DNA from: Candidatus Thalassospirochaeta sargassi | GTDB lineage: Bacteria; Spirochaetota; Spirochaetia; UBA9216 | Length of the DNA stretch: 64,000 bases | NCBI GenBank assembly: GCA_028532855.1 | Contig: JAQQAL010000008.1 | Location: 62,001 to 126,000 of the forward strand | Direction: 5' to 3' | Shown: in pieces, positions 1-8,066 of the stretch | Layout: the number at the start of each line of letters is the position of its first letter | Numbering within the stretch: position 1 is the stretch's first letter | Program-made: the position numbers and the translations under genes | The notes under the pieces: generated by a model | What the model saw: the letters and a program-made list of their open reading frames with translations, nothing else | Database searches by the model: none | What the model was told of the DNA's origin: nothing

Positions 1-254
1 TAGACTCCTGCTGATATTGAGGGAAGATCAAGAGAAGTAGCACTTGTCGAGCTTGCAGCCACCCTAACCCCCAGCTTTTCAAGTTCGGCAGATCTTTCCC
101 TGCTTCTGAAATACGGATTTATAACATCTATATCGGCCAGCATGGGGTGCCCCCCCTCAGCGGCCAGTTTAACAGCATAATTTACAGCAAATTCAGTCTT
201 ACCGCTGCCGTAATGCCCGCATATTATGCGGACACGTCTGTCTTCTTTTAACAA
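1..254 (-). CDS. P-loop ATPase, CobQ/MinD/ParA-like (partial, 3' end outside window)
   Basis: This is the N-terminal part of a nucleotide-binding protein that runs off the left edge. The translation begins MLKEDRRVRIICGHYGSGKT, giving a Walker A motif GHYGSGKTE near residue 13, followed by a DIDVINPYFRSRE stretch typical of MinD/CobQ-like ATPases. I place the start at TTG 252-254 because an AAGG lies 8 nt upstream; GTG 258-260 is only 2 nt from that AAGG. A good promoter lies at 316-344. The substrate or partner cannot be told from the part visible. Confidence 0.7.
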   Translation of the reverse strand, partial: MLKEDRRVRIICGHYGSGKTEFAVNYAVKLAAEGGHPMLADIDVINPYFRSRERSAELEKLGVRVAASSTSATSLDLPSISAGV

Positions 255-315
255 GTACACAACCTTGAATTTTTATTGGGATACGGACCATACTATCAGC
301 CGCCGCCCGATATAC

Positions 316-344
316 ATTGTAGCAGCAGCTGCAGAAAATTGCAA
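316..344 (-). promoter_or_regulatory. Promoter for the ATPase gene
   Basis: Read on the minus strand: TTGCAA (344-339), a 17-bp spacer, TACAAT (321-316). The start site would fall near 309, about 55 nt before the start codon. Confidence 0.55.
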
Positions 345-490
345 ATGGTAGTATTAGTACACAAAATTTTTGTTAAAAAAGCCGGATATTGTCCGAATCC
401 TTGTATGTTAAGATTTTCGTGCTTGACTAGTAAGAGTAAATGCTCTACGCTTGTATAAGAAAATCTGTTCTGTATTATCTTTTATTTTTC

Positions 491-519
491 TTGTCGTATT
501 TGTTTTTCAGTCCTACAGT
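491..519 (+). promoter_or_regulatory. Possible promoter for the RRM gene
   Basis: TTGTCG (491-496), 17-bp spacer, TACAGT (514-519), about 75 nt upstream of the start codon. The match to consensus is moderate and other weak matches exist nearby. Confidence 0.35.
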
Positions 520-595
520 TAAGCATATCAATTATCACAAGATTTAAAAAAGCAGTAAGACTGAATCAGGTTAAAGAAACTTATAGAGGATTTAA

Positions 596-862
596 ATGGC
601 AAAGACAATCTACGTGGGTAATCTCAATTACTCTACCACTGAAGAGGATCTTAACGAACTCTTCTCACAGTATGGCGAAGTTGAAAGCGTAAAGCTTATC
701 ATGGATCGCGAGACAAACAGACCAAGAGGCTTTGGCTTCGTTGAAATGGTTGAAGAAGATGCAGCTACTGCAGCAGTATCTATGCTCAACGACAAAGACT
801 TCAAAGGCAGAAACCTCAGAGTTAATGAGGCTCGTGAACGCCGTCCAAGAAGAGAGTTCTAA
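596..862 (+). CDS. RRM-domain RNA-binding protein
   Basis: An 88-residue protein made almost entirely of one RNA recognition motif. RNP2 (IYVGNL) is at residues 5-10 and RNP1 (RGFGFVEM) at 44-51, with a short basic tail (RERRPRREF) that would help bind RNA. Proteins of this size and form occur in cyanobacteria, spirochaetes and other bacteria and are often cold-inducible; targets here are unknown. The start is fixed by AGAGGA upstream. The gene is monocistronic: it has its own upstream region and a strong terminator at 896-930. Confidence 0.9.
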   Translation: MAKTIYVGNLNYSTTEEDLNELFSQYGEVESVKLIMDRETNRPRGFGFVEMVEEDAATAAVSMLNDKDFKGRNLRVNEARERRPRREF

Positions 863-895
863 TTATATTTTTACATCTGAATTGGAGAATTATGA

Positions 896-930
896 GGGAA
901 TCAGCCTGGAAGGGCTGATTCCCTTTTTTT
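896..930 (+). terminator. Rho-independent terminator of the RRM gene
   Basis: An 11-bp perfect stem (GGGAATCAGCC with GGCTGATTCCC), a 6-nt loop, then seven T, 33 nt after the stop codon. Confidence 0.9.
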
Positions 931-955
931 GATCAAAATTAAAAAACATTTCAGC

Positions 956-1333
956 TTAAACAAGCTTCTCAGAACCGGAATAAACAGCTTCAATTTTGAT
1001 TTCCGCTGCTCCGTGTCCGGGATGCTGTTCAGGGTTCCAGCTCTTCATGAAATCGAAAACAGGACCGTTGTCATGATATTCGATACTTCCCTTCACCTGA
1101 TAGGCTTTCTTTTCATCAGTGATAAAAACAACAGAGGCCTTGCTGCCGTTTTTTATGTTCTTCATTGTTTTGTCAAAATAATTATTGGCTACAACAACAG
1201 CGCGGTCTTCAAACAACCCTACGCAGGTAGCATAGATTGAGTTAGGGGTTCCGTCAGGGTCAACAGTTGAAAAAACAACTGCTCCTGCACGTTTTTCCCA
1301 GTCTGCTTTAACATTTTCGGGTAATTTAGGCAT
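956..1333 (-). CDS. Pyridoxamine 5'-phosphate oxidase-like flavin split-barrel protein
   Basis: A 125-residue single-domain protein of the PNPOx-like FMN-binding fold. The N-terminal VVFSTVDPDGTPNSIYA matches the first strands of the barrel, and NYFDKTMKNIKNGSKASVVF is the usual FMN phosphate-facing region. Such small cytoplasmic proteins bind FMN and act as reductases or oxidases of unknown substrate; the domain does not show pyridoxine biosynthesis here. AGGAG lies 7 nt before the ATG. It is followed by the RRM terminator region and preceded by a short gap after typA, so it is probably its own unit. Confidence 0.8.
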   Translation of the reverse strand: MPKLPENVKADWEKRAGAVVFSTVDPDGTPNSIYATCVGLFEDRAVVVANNYFDKTMKNIKNGSKASVVFITDEKKAYQVKGSIEYHDNGPVFDFMKSWNPEQHPGHGAAEIKIEAVYSGSEKLV

Positions 1334-1394
1334 ATATTCTCCTGAGATACTTAATTTAACTCAGATTATCTCATTTTGCACATAAGCTCAATAT

Positions 1395-3224
1395 CTACTT
1401 ACGTTTCTGATCAACTTTACGATCCTGAGCAGATAGGATTTTCTTTCTCAGCCTTATAGATTCCGGAGTAATCTCAACCATCTCGTCTTCTTTTATATAC
1501 TGAATTGCACGCTCAATTGTAAGCGGTATGACGGGAGTAAGAATAACAGCTTCATCCTTCCCGGATGCCCGCATGTTCGACAGCTTTTTAGTTTTAATCG
1601 GGTTTACATTCAGATCATTGTCGCGTGAGTGCTCACCTACAATCATTCCTTCATATACCACATCGCCTGGAACGACAAACATGTTACCGCGTGGCTCAAG
1701 ATTGAAAATAGCATACGGCACACATTCTCCCGCCCTGTCCGCTACAAGAGAGCCTGTATGTCGTTCTGGAAAATCGCCCCGGTATGCTTCGTATCCGCTG
1801 ATGTAGCTGCTCATGATACCGGTACCGCGGGTGTCGGTTAGAAACTCATCTCTATAGCCAATCAAAGCCCTTGATGGCACGGAGAACTCAAGTCTTGCAC
1901 GACCGTTTTCATGGGTTATAAAATTGGTCATCCGGCCTTTTCGCTGGGACAACTTCTCGGTAACAACACCGGTATAAATCTCTTCACAGTCAACAAAGAG
2001 ATGCTCGATAGGCTCAAGTGTTTTACCATCCTCATCTTTTTTATAGATTACATGCGGCCGGCCCACACTAAGCTCAAAGCCTTCACGCCTCATAGTTTCA
2101 ATAAGTATGACCATCTGAAACTCACCGCGGCCCTTTACAATAAAGCCTTCTCCGCTTTTAAGCTGCTCAACATTAATCGAAACATTAAGCATGGTCTCTT
2201 TCTCTAATCGCTCACCAATCTTCGTGCTCTGGACGAATTTACCTTCCTTACCGAGAAGCGGTGACGTATTAGGAGCAAAGAGCATGGATACCGTCGGTTC
2301 ATCAACAGTAATTCGCGGAAGGGCTTTGGGGTTCTCACGAGTACAGATTGTATCCCCGATAAAAACCTTATCAATTCCGGAGATTACAACAATATCGCCG
2401 GGGTTAACCTCATTTGTTTCCGACAGCCCGGGGCCGTCATACACCTGCAGCTTGGTAACATTCAGGTTCTGAGCCTTTCCTTCATAATTTATACAGGCAA
2501 GACTGTCCTTTGAATGTACGGAACCGTGAATAACCTTTCCCACTGCGAGCCTTCCAAGATAATCTGAATATGAAAGGTCGGACACAAGCATCTGAAAGGG
2601 TTCGTTATCTCTGAAAGAAGGTCCAGGGACCTCATCTATAATTGCATTAAACAGACATTTCAGGTCTTTTCCTTTTTCTTCCAGGCTCTCGGAAGCAATA
2701 CCGTCACGGCCAACTGCATAGAACAGTGGGAATTCCAGCTGATCTTCATCAGCATCAAGGTCAATAAGGAGCTCGTAAACCTCATCAAGGACTTCTTTAC
2801 AGCGTGCATCGGCACGATCAATCTTATTGATTACTACAATAATCTTGAGACCGGCAGCGAGTGCTTTTGCGAGCACAAAACGAGTCTGTGGCAGCGGGCC
2901 TTCTGAGGCATCTACAAGCAGTATCGCACCGTCAACCATTGAGAGTGCACGCTCAACCTCGCCGCCGAAGTCGGCATGACCCGGGGTATCAAGGATGTTT
3001 ATCTTAATATCGCGCCACTCTACCGAACAATTCTTGGCGGCTATCGTTATTCCACGTTCCCGCTCAAGATCCATATTATCCATCAGCCGCTCGGCAGTTT
3101 CCTGGTTATCACGGAAGGTTCCGCTCTGTCTAAACATCGCATCAACAAGGGTTGTTTTGCCATGGTCTACATGCGCAATTATCGCTATATTACGTATATT
3201 TTCGTTAATTTTCTGGTGTTTCAT
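1395..3224 (-). CDS. typA: Ribosome-associated GTPase TypA/BipA
   Basis: A 609-residue translational GTPase of full family length. G motifs are visible: AHVDHGKT (17-24), RGITI (57-61), DTPGH (79-83) and NKID (133-136). These are followed by domain II, two EF-G-like alpha/beta domains and the BipA C-terminal domain ending in a basic tail. BipA binds the 70S ribosome and helps 50S assembly and stress adaptation. No Shine-Dalgarno is evident before the ATG. A TATACA box lies only 9 nt upstream, with TGGACA 15 bp before it, so the mRNA may have almost no leader. Confidence 0.95.
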   Translation of the reverse strand: MKHQKINENIRNIAIIAHVDHGKTTLVDAMFRQSGTFRDNQETAERLMDNMDLERERGITIAAKNCSVEWRDIKINILDTPGHADFGGEVERALSMVDGAILLVDASEGPLPQTRFVLAKALAAGLKIIVVINKIDRADARCKEVLDEVYELLIDLDADEDQLEFPLFYAVGRDGIASESLEEKGKDLKCLFNAIIDEVPGPSFRDNEPFQMLVSDLSYSDYLGRLAVGKVIHGSVHSKDSLACINYEGKAQNLNVTKLQVYDGPGLSETNEVNPGDIVVISGIDKVFIGDTICTRENPKALPRITVDEPTVSMLFAPNTSPLLGKEGKFVQSTKIGERLEKETMLNVSINVEQLKSGEGFIVKGRGEFQMVILIETMRREGFELSVGRPHVIYKKDEDGKTLEPIEHLFVDCEEIYTGVVTEKLSQRKGRMTNFITHENGRARLEFSVPSRALIGYRDEFLTDTRGTGIMSSYISGYEAYRGDFPERHTGSLVADRAGECVPYAIFNLEPRGNMFVVPGDVVYEGMIVGEHSRDNDLNVNPIKTKKLSNMRASGKDEAVILTPVIPLTIERAIQYIKEDEMVEITPESIRLRKKILSAQDRKVDQKRK

Positions 3225-3300
3225 GATGGTGAATGTATAGATTTATTCCAACAATGTCCAGTGTTGACCGTTATTGTCTATCGAATTCTTAACCTGTATT

Positions 3301-3891
3301 TCAGTCTTTCCTGAATAGGATCTCAAACGACGGGTTTGGGCTTCGGGTAATGATCATTTCAGCATCCATATCCTCAACTAACTTTTTAACCAATAAAATT
3401 CCCAGAGATTTTGGAGTCTCGAAATCCAAATCATCTGATAGTGCTATTCCATCATTACGGACCGTCAATCTATAATCTTGCTTATCGATTTTATCAAGAA
3501 TTACCTCGATTAATCCGTCGATTCTGTCGGGATAGCCGTATTTTAAAGCATTTGTTACAAGCTCTGTAATAATAAGTCCAAGCAAGGATATCAGTTTGGC
3601 CTCAAAAATAACATCAACCGAATCAGATTCTATTTTAATATCGGGTTTGCCATCTCCTCGTGTACTTCTAATTCCAGCAATCAGCTCCCGGAGATAATCA
3701 CGCATAGCAATATTCCTCAAATCAACTGATAACGAAAGCTTCTCATGAAGCAATACTATTGATTGGATTCGATCTGATACCAGTTTCATCTTGTCTCTAT
3801 CATCAGGATCCGCGAGTTCTGAAGCTTGGAGATTTACGAGACTGGAGACAAGACTGAGGTTGTTTTTTACCCTGTGTTCAGCCTCCCGCAT
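3301..3891 (-). CDS. Sensor histidine kinase core (HisKA_2 + HATPase), probably 5'-truncated
   Basis: A 196-residue frame that starts inside a HisKA_2 dimerisation helix: EAEHRVKNN (residues 3-11) carries the phospho-accepting His. The HATPase N-box follows (ELVTNALKYG) and ends with SLGILLVKKL. The G1-like segment reads RNDGIAL, a departure from DNGxG. The frame stays open upstream to a TGA at 3964-3966 and still reads as kinase coiled coil (REEQLKKLIAEKDLL), but holds no ATG, GTG or TTG. Beyond the TGA, in the same frame, lies an ATG at 4029. So either a sensor-less kinase starts at 3891 (AAGGA 7 nt upstream), or a stop mutation or truncation removed the N terminus. No response regulator is adjacent. 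Confidence 0.7.
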   Translation of the reverse strand: MREAEHRVKNNLSLVSSLVNLQASELADPDDRDKMKLVSDRIQSIVLLHEKLSLSVDLRNIAMRDYLRELIAGIRSTRGDGKPDIKIESDSVDVIFEAKLISLLGLIITELVTNALKYGYPDRIDGLIEVILDKIDKQDYRLTVRNDGIALSDDLDFETPKSLGILLVKKLVEDMDAEMIITRSPNPSFEILFRKD

Positions 3892-4081
3892 AAGCAGGTC
3901 CTTCTCTGCTATTAATTTTTTAAGCTGCTCTTCCCGCTTGCAAGATGAGTTTTTGACTAGTATTCAAGAAATTAAGCTTATTCCAGCTTTAAGTATCCTG
4001 ATACAATATTGCTTTAGTACAAATTTCATACTTGAAAAATGGGACTCCCTATAAACAGGCTCTACTCCTAATAGCAGCCTC

Positions 4082-5050
4082 CTACAGCAATTTATTGATA
4101 AAGGCTTTTATTTCATTCTCGTCCGGCATTGAACTTATTGCCCCTTGCCGGCTTGAAACAATTGCGCCACAGGCATTCGACCACTCCAGAAGTTCTGCCG
4201 CATAGGCATCGTCAATATCCTCGATTATCTTTCCGTCGTTCATCATCTTTCCGATAAACCCTCCCAGAAATGCATCTCCAGCCCCGGTTGTATCAATTGC
4301 GTCGACCTTGAATCCGGCGGCAGCTGCTCTGACTTTGGGGGTGAACAGCTTTGCACCGTCTTTGCCCTCAGTATAGATAAATAGCTTCACACCCTTAGAA
4401 AACAGAAAATCTGCAGCCTTTTTCTCATCAGGGGTTCCGGTTATAAACTCAAGCTCTTCGTCGCTGATCTTGACCACATCAGCATACTCCATAAACTCAA
4501 GACATGTTTCCTTCAGAGCATCACGATCTGGCCAGAGGGGAAACCTCAGATTCGGATCAAAATAAATTACACCGTTCTTGCCCTTCACAATATCAATAAC
4601 ACGCCTGTGGGCATCTCTGACAGGAGATGCCGGCGGAAGGCTGACAGTGCAGAACTGCATGATATCGCCGGATTGAAACCAGTCTGAATCAATCTCTTCA
4701 GGTGATAGGAGCAGATCAGCGCTTGGCTTCCGATAAAAAGAAAACTCGCGGTTACCGTCGCTCTTAAGTGAAACAAATGCAAGACAGGTGTTTGCCTCAT
4801 CGGTACGGCTGACATGGGCGGTATTGATTCCTACCCCGTTCATTGTCTCCAGCAGATAATCGCCGAAAGCATCTGAACCGAGTTTACCGATAAAAAAGGC
4901 CTCATTTTCGAGTTTCGCTACAGCCGCCGCAACATTGGCAGGTGCTCCACCGGGTTTTTTACTAAATCCACTCACATTCTTCAAGTCGGTATCTATATCT
5001 GTTGGAATGAAATCTATAAGTGCCTCACCCATACTGAAAAATCTGGCCAA
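4082..5050 (-). CDS. PfkB-family sugar kinase, probably fructokinase
   Basis: A 322-residue ribokinase-fold kinase. GGAPANVA (34-41) is the N-terminal PfkB signature and DTTGAGDAF (253-261) the C-terminal one, with D259 as the expected catalytic base. MGEALIDFIP near the N terminus and DPNLRFPLW (165-173) are typical of fructokinases that phosphorylate fructose to fructose-6-phosphate in the cytoplasm. The start is TTG, chosen because AAGGAG lies 7 nt upstream. The amidohydrolase gene ends 63 nt upstream on the same strand with no clear terminator, so cotranscription is possible. Exact sugar is inferred, not shown. Confidence 0.85.
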   Translation of the reverse strand: MARFFSMGEALIDFIPTDIDTDLKNVSGFSKKPGGAPANVAAAVAKLENEAFFIGKLGSDAFGDYLLETMNGVGINTAHVSRTDEANTCLAFVSLKSDGNREFSFYRKPSADLLLSPEEIDSDWFQSGDIMQFCTVSLPPASPVRDAHRRVIDIVKGKNGVIYFDPNLRFPLWPDRDALKETCLEFMEYADVVKISDEELEFITGTPDEKKAADFLFSKGVKLFIYTEGKDGAKLFTPKVRAAAAGFKVDAIDTTGAGDAFLGGFIGKMMNDGKIIEDIDDAYAAELLEWSNACGAIVSSRQGAISSMPDENEIKAFINKLL

Positions 5051-5113
5051 AATTCTGCTCCTTCTTTAATCGAAACAATGTAAATAATAGTCTACCACAT
5101 TAAGAATGATATA

Positions 5114-5977
5114 CTAATCGAGATTCAATAAACCTTCCGCATTTCTGCAGCAGATCATCTCAAGCTCTTCCCGCCCAAGTCCAGATGCATCCAGCTCTTT
5201 AATATATCGATCAATGGAAAGCAGTGGAAAATCCGTGCCCAGCAGGATTCTTTCGGGGCCTATGATATCAACAGCTGTCTTCCAAATGGTTTTATCGTAG
5301 AGATAGGGTGATGCGGCGCTGTCGTACCAGACATTTTTAAGAAGCTGTTTTGCTTCCTTCTTAAGACTGTGAAAAAAGAAGAGTCCTCCTCCCCAATGGG
5401 CCAGGATGATTCTATTGTCCGGATAGGCTTTCACGAAATTATATATACCGCTAATGGTCATAGGAGCCTTTCCGCTGTAGTTGTGACCGATTGGTTCATT
5501 GACATGCATCATAACAGGTTTCTCCCGCTCAAGAGCAGCCTTCATAACCGGTTCCATTGCATCAATATATTCTGTATCAAGGTCGCGGTCATACAGCCCA
5601 ACCTCGCCTATACCGGAAGCTCCTGCATCAAGGCAGCGTTCAGCCTCATCTGCGGCTCCGCGGCCCGGCGCAAACGGATAAATGCATGTAAAACCGTACA
5701 GCCCTGGGTGTTGTTTTCTGCAATCGGCAAGAATCATGTCGTTATGCATAGCCAGCAGCTTAGGATCGCGCCAGGCAAAACCAAGAATTACCGATGCCTC
5801 CACCCCGCATTGCTCCATATGCTTGAGTACGTCCCTGCTTGACGAAAGAGTATATTTAGGATTTTCATAAAGTGTTTTGAAATCAGGCTCCGTTTCAACA
5901 AAGGGCCTGCGGTCGGCAATAACCGTCGCAGGCTGAACATGGGTATGTATATCTATTATTCTGCCGGAATAGCTCAT
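5114..5977 (-). CDS. Amidohydrolase-family metal-dependent hydrolase
   Basis: A 287-residue TIM-barrel hydrolase of the amidohydrolase 2 type. Metal ligands are visible: DIHTH at residues 9-13, MHVNEPIGH in the middle, LAHWGGG, and GTDFP near the C terminus. I start it at ATG 5977, one nucleotide after the S-component stop (TAA-T-ATG), which suggests translational coupling; the frame is open further upstream but that would overlap the neighbour by 80 bp. Its place directly after an ECF S component suggests it acts on the imported compound, perhaps a ring or amide hydrolysis. That link is inference. Confidence 0.8.
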   Translation of the reverse strand: MSYSGRIIDIHTHVQPATVIADRRPFVETEPDFKTLYENPKYTLSSSRDVLKHMEQCGVEASVILGFAWRDPKLLAMHNDMILADCRKQHPGLYGFTCIYPFAPGRGAADEAERCLDAGASGIGEVGLYDRDLDTEYIDAMEPVMKAALEREKPVMMHVNEPIGHNYSGKAPMTISGIYNFVKAYPDNRIILAHWGGGLFFFHSLKKEAKQLLKNVWYDSAASPYLYDKTIWKTAVDIIGPERILLGTDFPLLSIDRYIKELDASGLGREELEMICCRNAEGLLNLD

Positions 5978-5978
5978 A

Positions 5979-6506
5979 TTACCAGGCAAGCCGGGATACC
6001 GGCGGGTATGCTTTTTTAACAGCTCGCGAAAGTACAAAACCGCCAAAAACACCGACAGCATTCTGAATGATGTTCATAGGGACCTCAACAACAGCTGCTG
6101 CGAAACCAACCATGAAAGCTCCACCGGCAAGATACAGCCCTGCCATCACTATCATACCGGCAAGGCCGGCTGCCGCTTCTGCGACTTTGCGATTACCGAG
6201 TGATTTTATAACCAGTGCTGCGGCCAGCCCCTGAAGACCGTGGGCAGCAAAGGTGATTGGGGCCCATTGTGAATAACCTGCGACAATATCGGCAATCGCC
6301 GGTCCCAGGCCGCCCGATATAAGTGCAGTAAATGGGCCGAAAGTGAATGCCGTAAAGAAAACGGCTACATCTCCGAGGTTTATATATCCGCGAGTGGGAG
6401 CTATAGGTATTCTAACAACATAGGTGAAAACCATCGTAACCGCTGTCATTACCGCGATAGCGGCAATTCTACCGGATACATTCTTCTTATCTTCATTACT
6501 GTTCAT
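5979..6506 (-). CDS. ECF transporter substrate-binding S component
   Basis: A hydrophobic protein of about 175 residues with five to six membrane segments. The segment PTRGYINLGDVAVFFTAF followed by FGPFTALISGGLGPAIADI is characteristic of ECF S components for vitamins and related small molecules. The ligand cannot be told from sequence. Two ATGs are possible (6512 and 6506). A promoter at 6513-6541 predicts transcription starting at 6506, so I use the second ATG; there is no Shine-Dalgarno for either. The gene lies in an operon with the matching ATPase and T component. Confidence 0.85.
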   Translation of the reverse strand: MNSNEDKKNVSGRIAAIAVMTAVTMVFTYVVRIPIAPTRGYINLGDVAVFFTAFTFGPFTALISGGLGPAIADIVAGYSQWAPITFAAHGLQGLAAALVIKSLGNRKVAEAAAGLAGMIVMAGLYLAGGAFMVGFAAAVVEVPMNIIQNAVGVFGGFVLSRAVKKAYPPVSRLAW

Positions 6507-6512
6507 GTGCAT

Positions 6513-6541
6513 ATATTAGCATGTCGGGACGGTCAGCTCAA
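6513..6541 (-). promoter_or_regulatory. Internal promoter for the S component, leaderless type
   Basis: Minus strand: TTGAGC (6541-6536), 17-bp spacer, TAATAT (6518-6513). The seventh base after the -10 box is the A of ATG 6506. Confidence 0.45.
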
Positions 6542-6570
6542 TTATAGCGGCTGATTTTATTATGATCTGA

Positions 6571-7263
6571 TTATGATTTTATCAGACCGAAGACGAATGG
6601 TGTCCACAGGCCGGTTGGGATACCGGCAGATTTTAATAGACTGTTCACCCAGTTGTTACTGGTAAAAAACAGCGTATAATGACCGCGCGATTCATAAAAG
6701 CTGTAGCCGCGGTAAGATGGATGAACAAGCTCCTGCGGTACCGGCAAAAGCAGGGGAATACCCTCTGCAGCAACAGAGTCGGCCATCTGAAACCGGCTGA
6801 GAATCTTTTTCGACACCACCGTCAACTGCCCGTCCGACGCTTTTATCCTGGTTGCCGACACACCTGAAGGCGGTTCAGGCGAATATTGAACAGCAAGTAC
6901 CGACCGGCTCGGCAGAAACAGAGCGTTCAACAGCAGCCCCGGTTTCAAATCACCGGCATACGGAGTATTCAGAAAAAAAGCGCGATCACCCCAGCCGAAT
7001 CCGTACCAGCCGGTATCTGCCTCAGGGTCGGTATCTTCGACGCCGACGTTGCCGCCGGAAAGAAATTCACAGTACCGGGCGGGAATCCAGATGTCAAAAT
7101 GCCTTCCGTTGTTATCGAGGATTAACGCAGTTTCGAACTTTTCTATCCCGGTGTCCCCGCCAACGGAAATGATCCCGCCGACAAGGACAGCAGCAAAATA
7201 CAGAACTACAAAGAGAACTACCCCTATAACAGCTGCTGAAAGCCATTTTAAAGACAGGGACAC
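6571..7263 (-). CDS. DUF2459-like membrane-anchored protein
   Basis: A 230-residue protein starting at GTG 7263, chosen for GGAGG 8 nt upstream; a longer frame would overlap ecfT. Residues 6-32 form one membrane segment. The rest resembles DUF2459 proteins: NNGRHFDIWIP, then WYGFGWGDRAFFLNTP, and a C-terminal YSFYESRGHYTLFFTSNNWVN region. The family has been noted near urease genes but has no established activity; the conserved H, W, GD and YES..H positions suggest an enzyme acting outside the membrane. Here it sits between the T and S genes of an ECF transporter, 23 nt after ecfT. Confidence 0.75.
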   Translation of the reverse strand: MSLSLKWLSAAVIGVVLFVVLYFAAVLVGGIISVGGDTGIEKFETALILDNNGRHFDIWIPARYCEFLSGGNVGVEDTDPEADTGWYGFGWGDRAFFLNTPYAGDLKPGLLLNALFLPSRSVLAVQYSPEPPSGVSATRIKASDGQLTVVSKKILSRFQMADSVAAEGIPLLLPVPQELVHPSYRGYSFYESRGHYTLFFTSNNWVNSLLKSAGIPTGLWTPFVFGLIKS

Positions 7264-7286
7264 AATTGCTCCCTCCCGATGTTTGG

Positions 7287-8066
7287 TCACAGCGGCAGCA
7301 GCACGGCAACTGCCGTCAAGACCGTCATTAAAAATGCTGTCAGGAAAAGCTGACGGCTTATGGCCATCCATGGCTCTAATTTCCGGCAGGATGTGCGGGG
7401 GTTCGCCCTCCCGAGCCCCTTCGAATCCAGCGCCATTGCCAGTGACGGTATTGTTTTTACAGCATGAATAAGTATTGAAATAAGTACCGGAAAAAGACTG
7501 CCCAGCCTGTGACGAAACCCTCCGTTTTCCCTGCCCGTACCGGCTGTTCTTAATTTGTGAGCATCGGTAATCCGATGATAAGTATTAAACATATCCGGTA
7601 TATAGCGCAGTGAGATTGTGACCGTCAGTGCCGCGCGGTAAGGCAGCCCCAGCGAACGGAGCGCCAGGATAAATGACTCCGTTCTGGTTGTGCTGAAAAA
7701 CAGGTAAAAAACAGAGGTTATGCCGGTAAAGCGGAGAATCAACACCAGAGTCAGCCGCACCCCCCCATCGGTCAATATCGTGTGTTCACCAAGGTTCAGG
7801 AGAACGCTTCCTTCGGTATTAAAGGGGGGGGTAAGCACAGCTGTCAGGATCAGAATAGGCAGAATAGATTTAACGGGGATCCAGGACTTTTTGAATCCGA
7901 GACTACCCCATATCAGGAGTAAAACTGCCAGCACCAGTATACCCGCAATAAGTGCTGAAGAAACCGATAGAAACAGTACAACCAGATAAACAAGCAGGAT
8001 AAATTTGGGTCGCGGATCGAATGAGTAAAGAGGCCCCCTCCCCCTGACAAAGGTTTCCGTAATCAT
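7287..8066 (-). CDS. ecfT: ECF transporter transmembrane T component
   Basis: A 259-residue CbiQ/EcfT-family membrane protein. It has the usual N-terminal sequence (PLYSFDPRPKFILLV), several hydrophobic helices, and two coupling-helix motifs facing the ATPases (HKLRTAG and ALDSKGLGR). It transmits ATP hydrolysis to the S component. Its ATG overlaps the stop of the ATPase gene by 4 nt, so the two are coupled. Confidence 0.92.
   Translation of the reverse strand: MITETFVRGRGPLYSFDPRPKFILLVYLVVLFLSVSSALIAGILVLAVLLLIWGSLGFKKSWIPVKSILPILILTAVLTPPFNTEGSVLLNLGEHTILTDGGVRLTLVLILRFTGITSVFYLFFSTTRTESFILALRSLGLPYRAALTVTISLRYIPDMFNTYHRITDAHKLRTAGTGRENGGFRHRLGSLFPVLISILIHAVKTIPSLAMALDSKGLGRANPRTSCRKLEPWMAISRQLFLTAFLMTVLTAVAVLLPL

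Larger units (their letters stand above)
261..595. other. Divergent intergenic region
   Basis: This 330-bp gap separates the minus-strand ATPase gene from the plus-strand RRM gene. Apart from the two promoter candidates listed separately I see no gene, RNA or repeat in it. A 60-codon open frame at 276-458 has no ribosome binding site and does not read like a protein. Confidence 0.5.

Noticed and set aside
276-458. 60-codon frame in the first intergenic region
   Set aside because: No ribosome binding site, atypical composition, and it runs over the minus-strand promoter at 316-344.
1345-1373. GAGATA...TATCTC inverted repeat upstream of the PNPOx-like gene
   Set aside because: Only 6-bp arms with a 17-nt AT-rich loop; overlaps the ribosome binding region but is not convincing as an operator.
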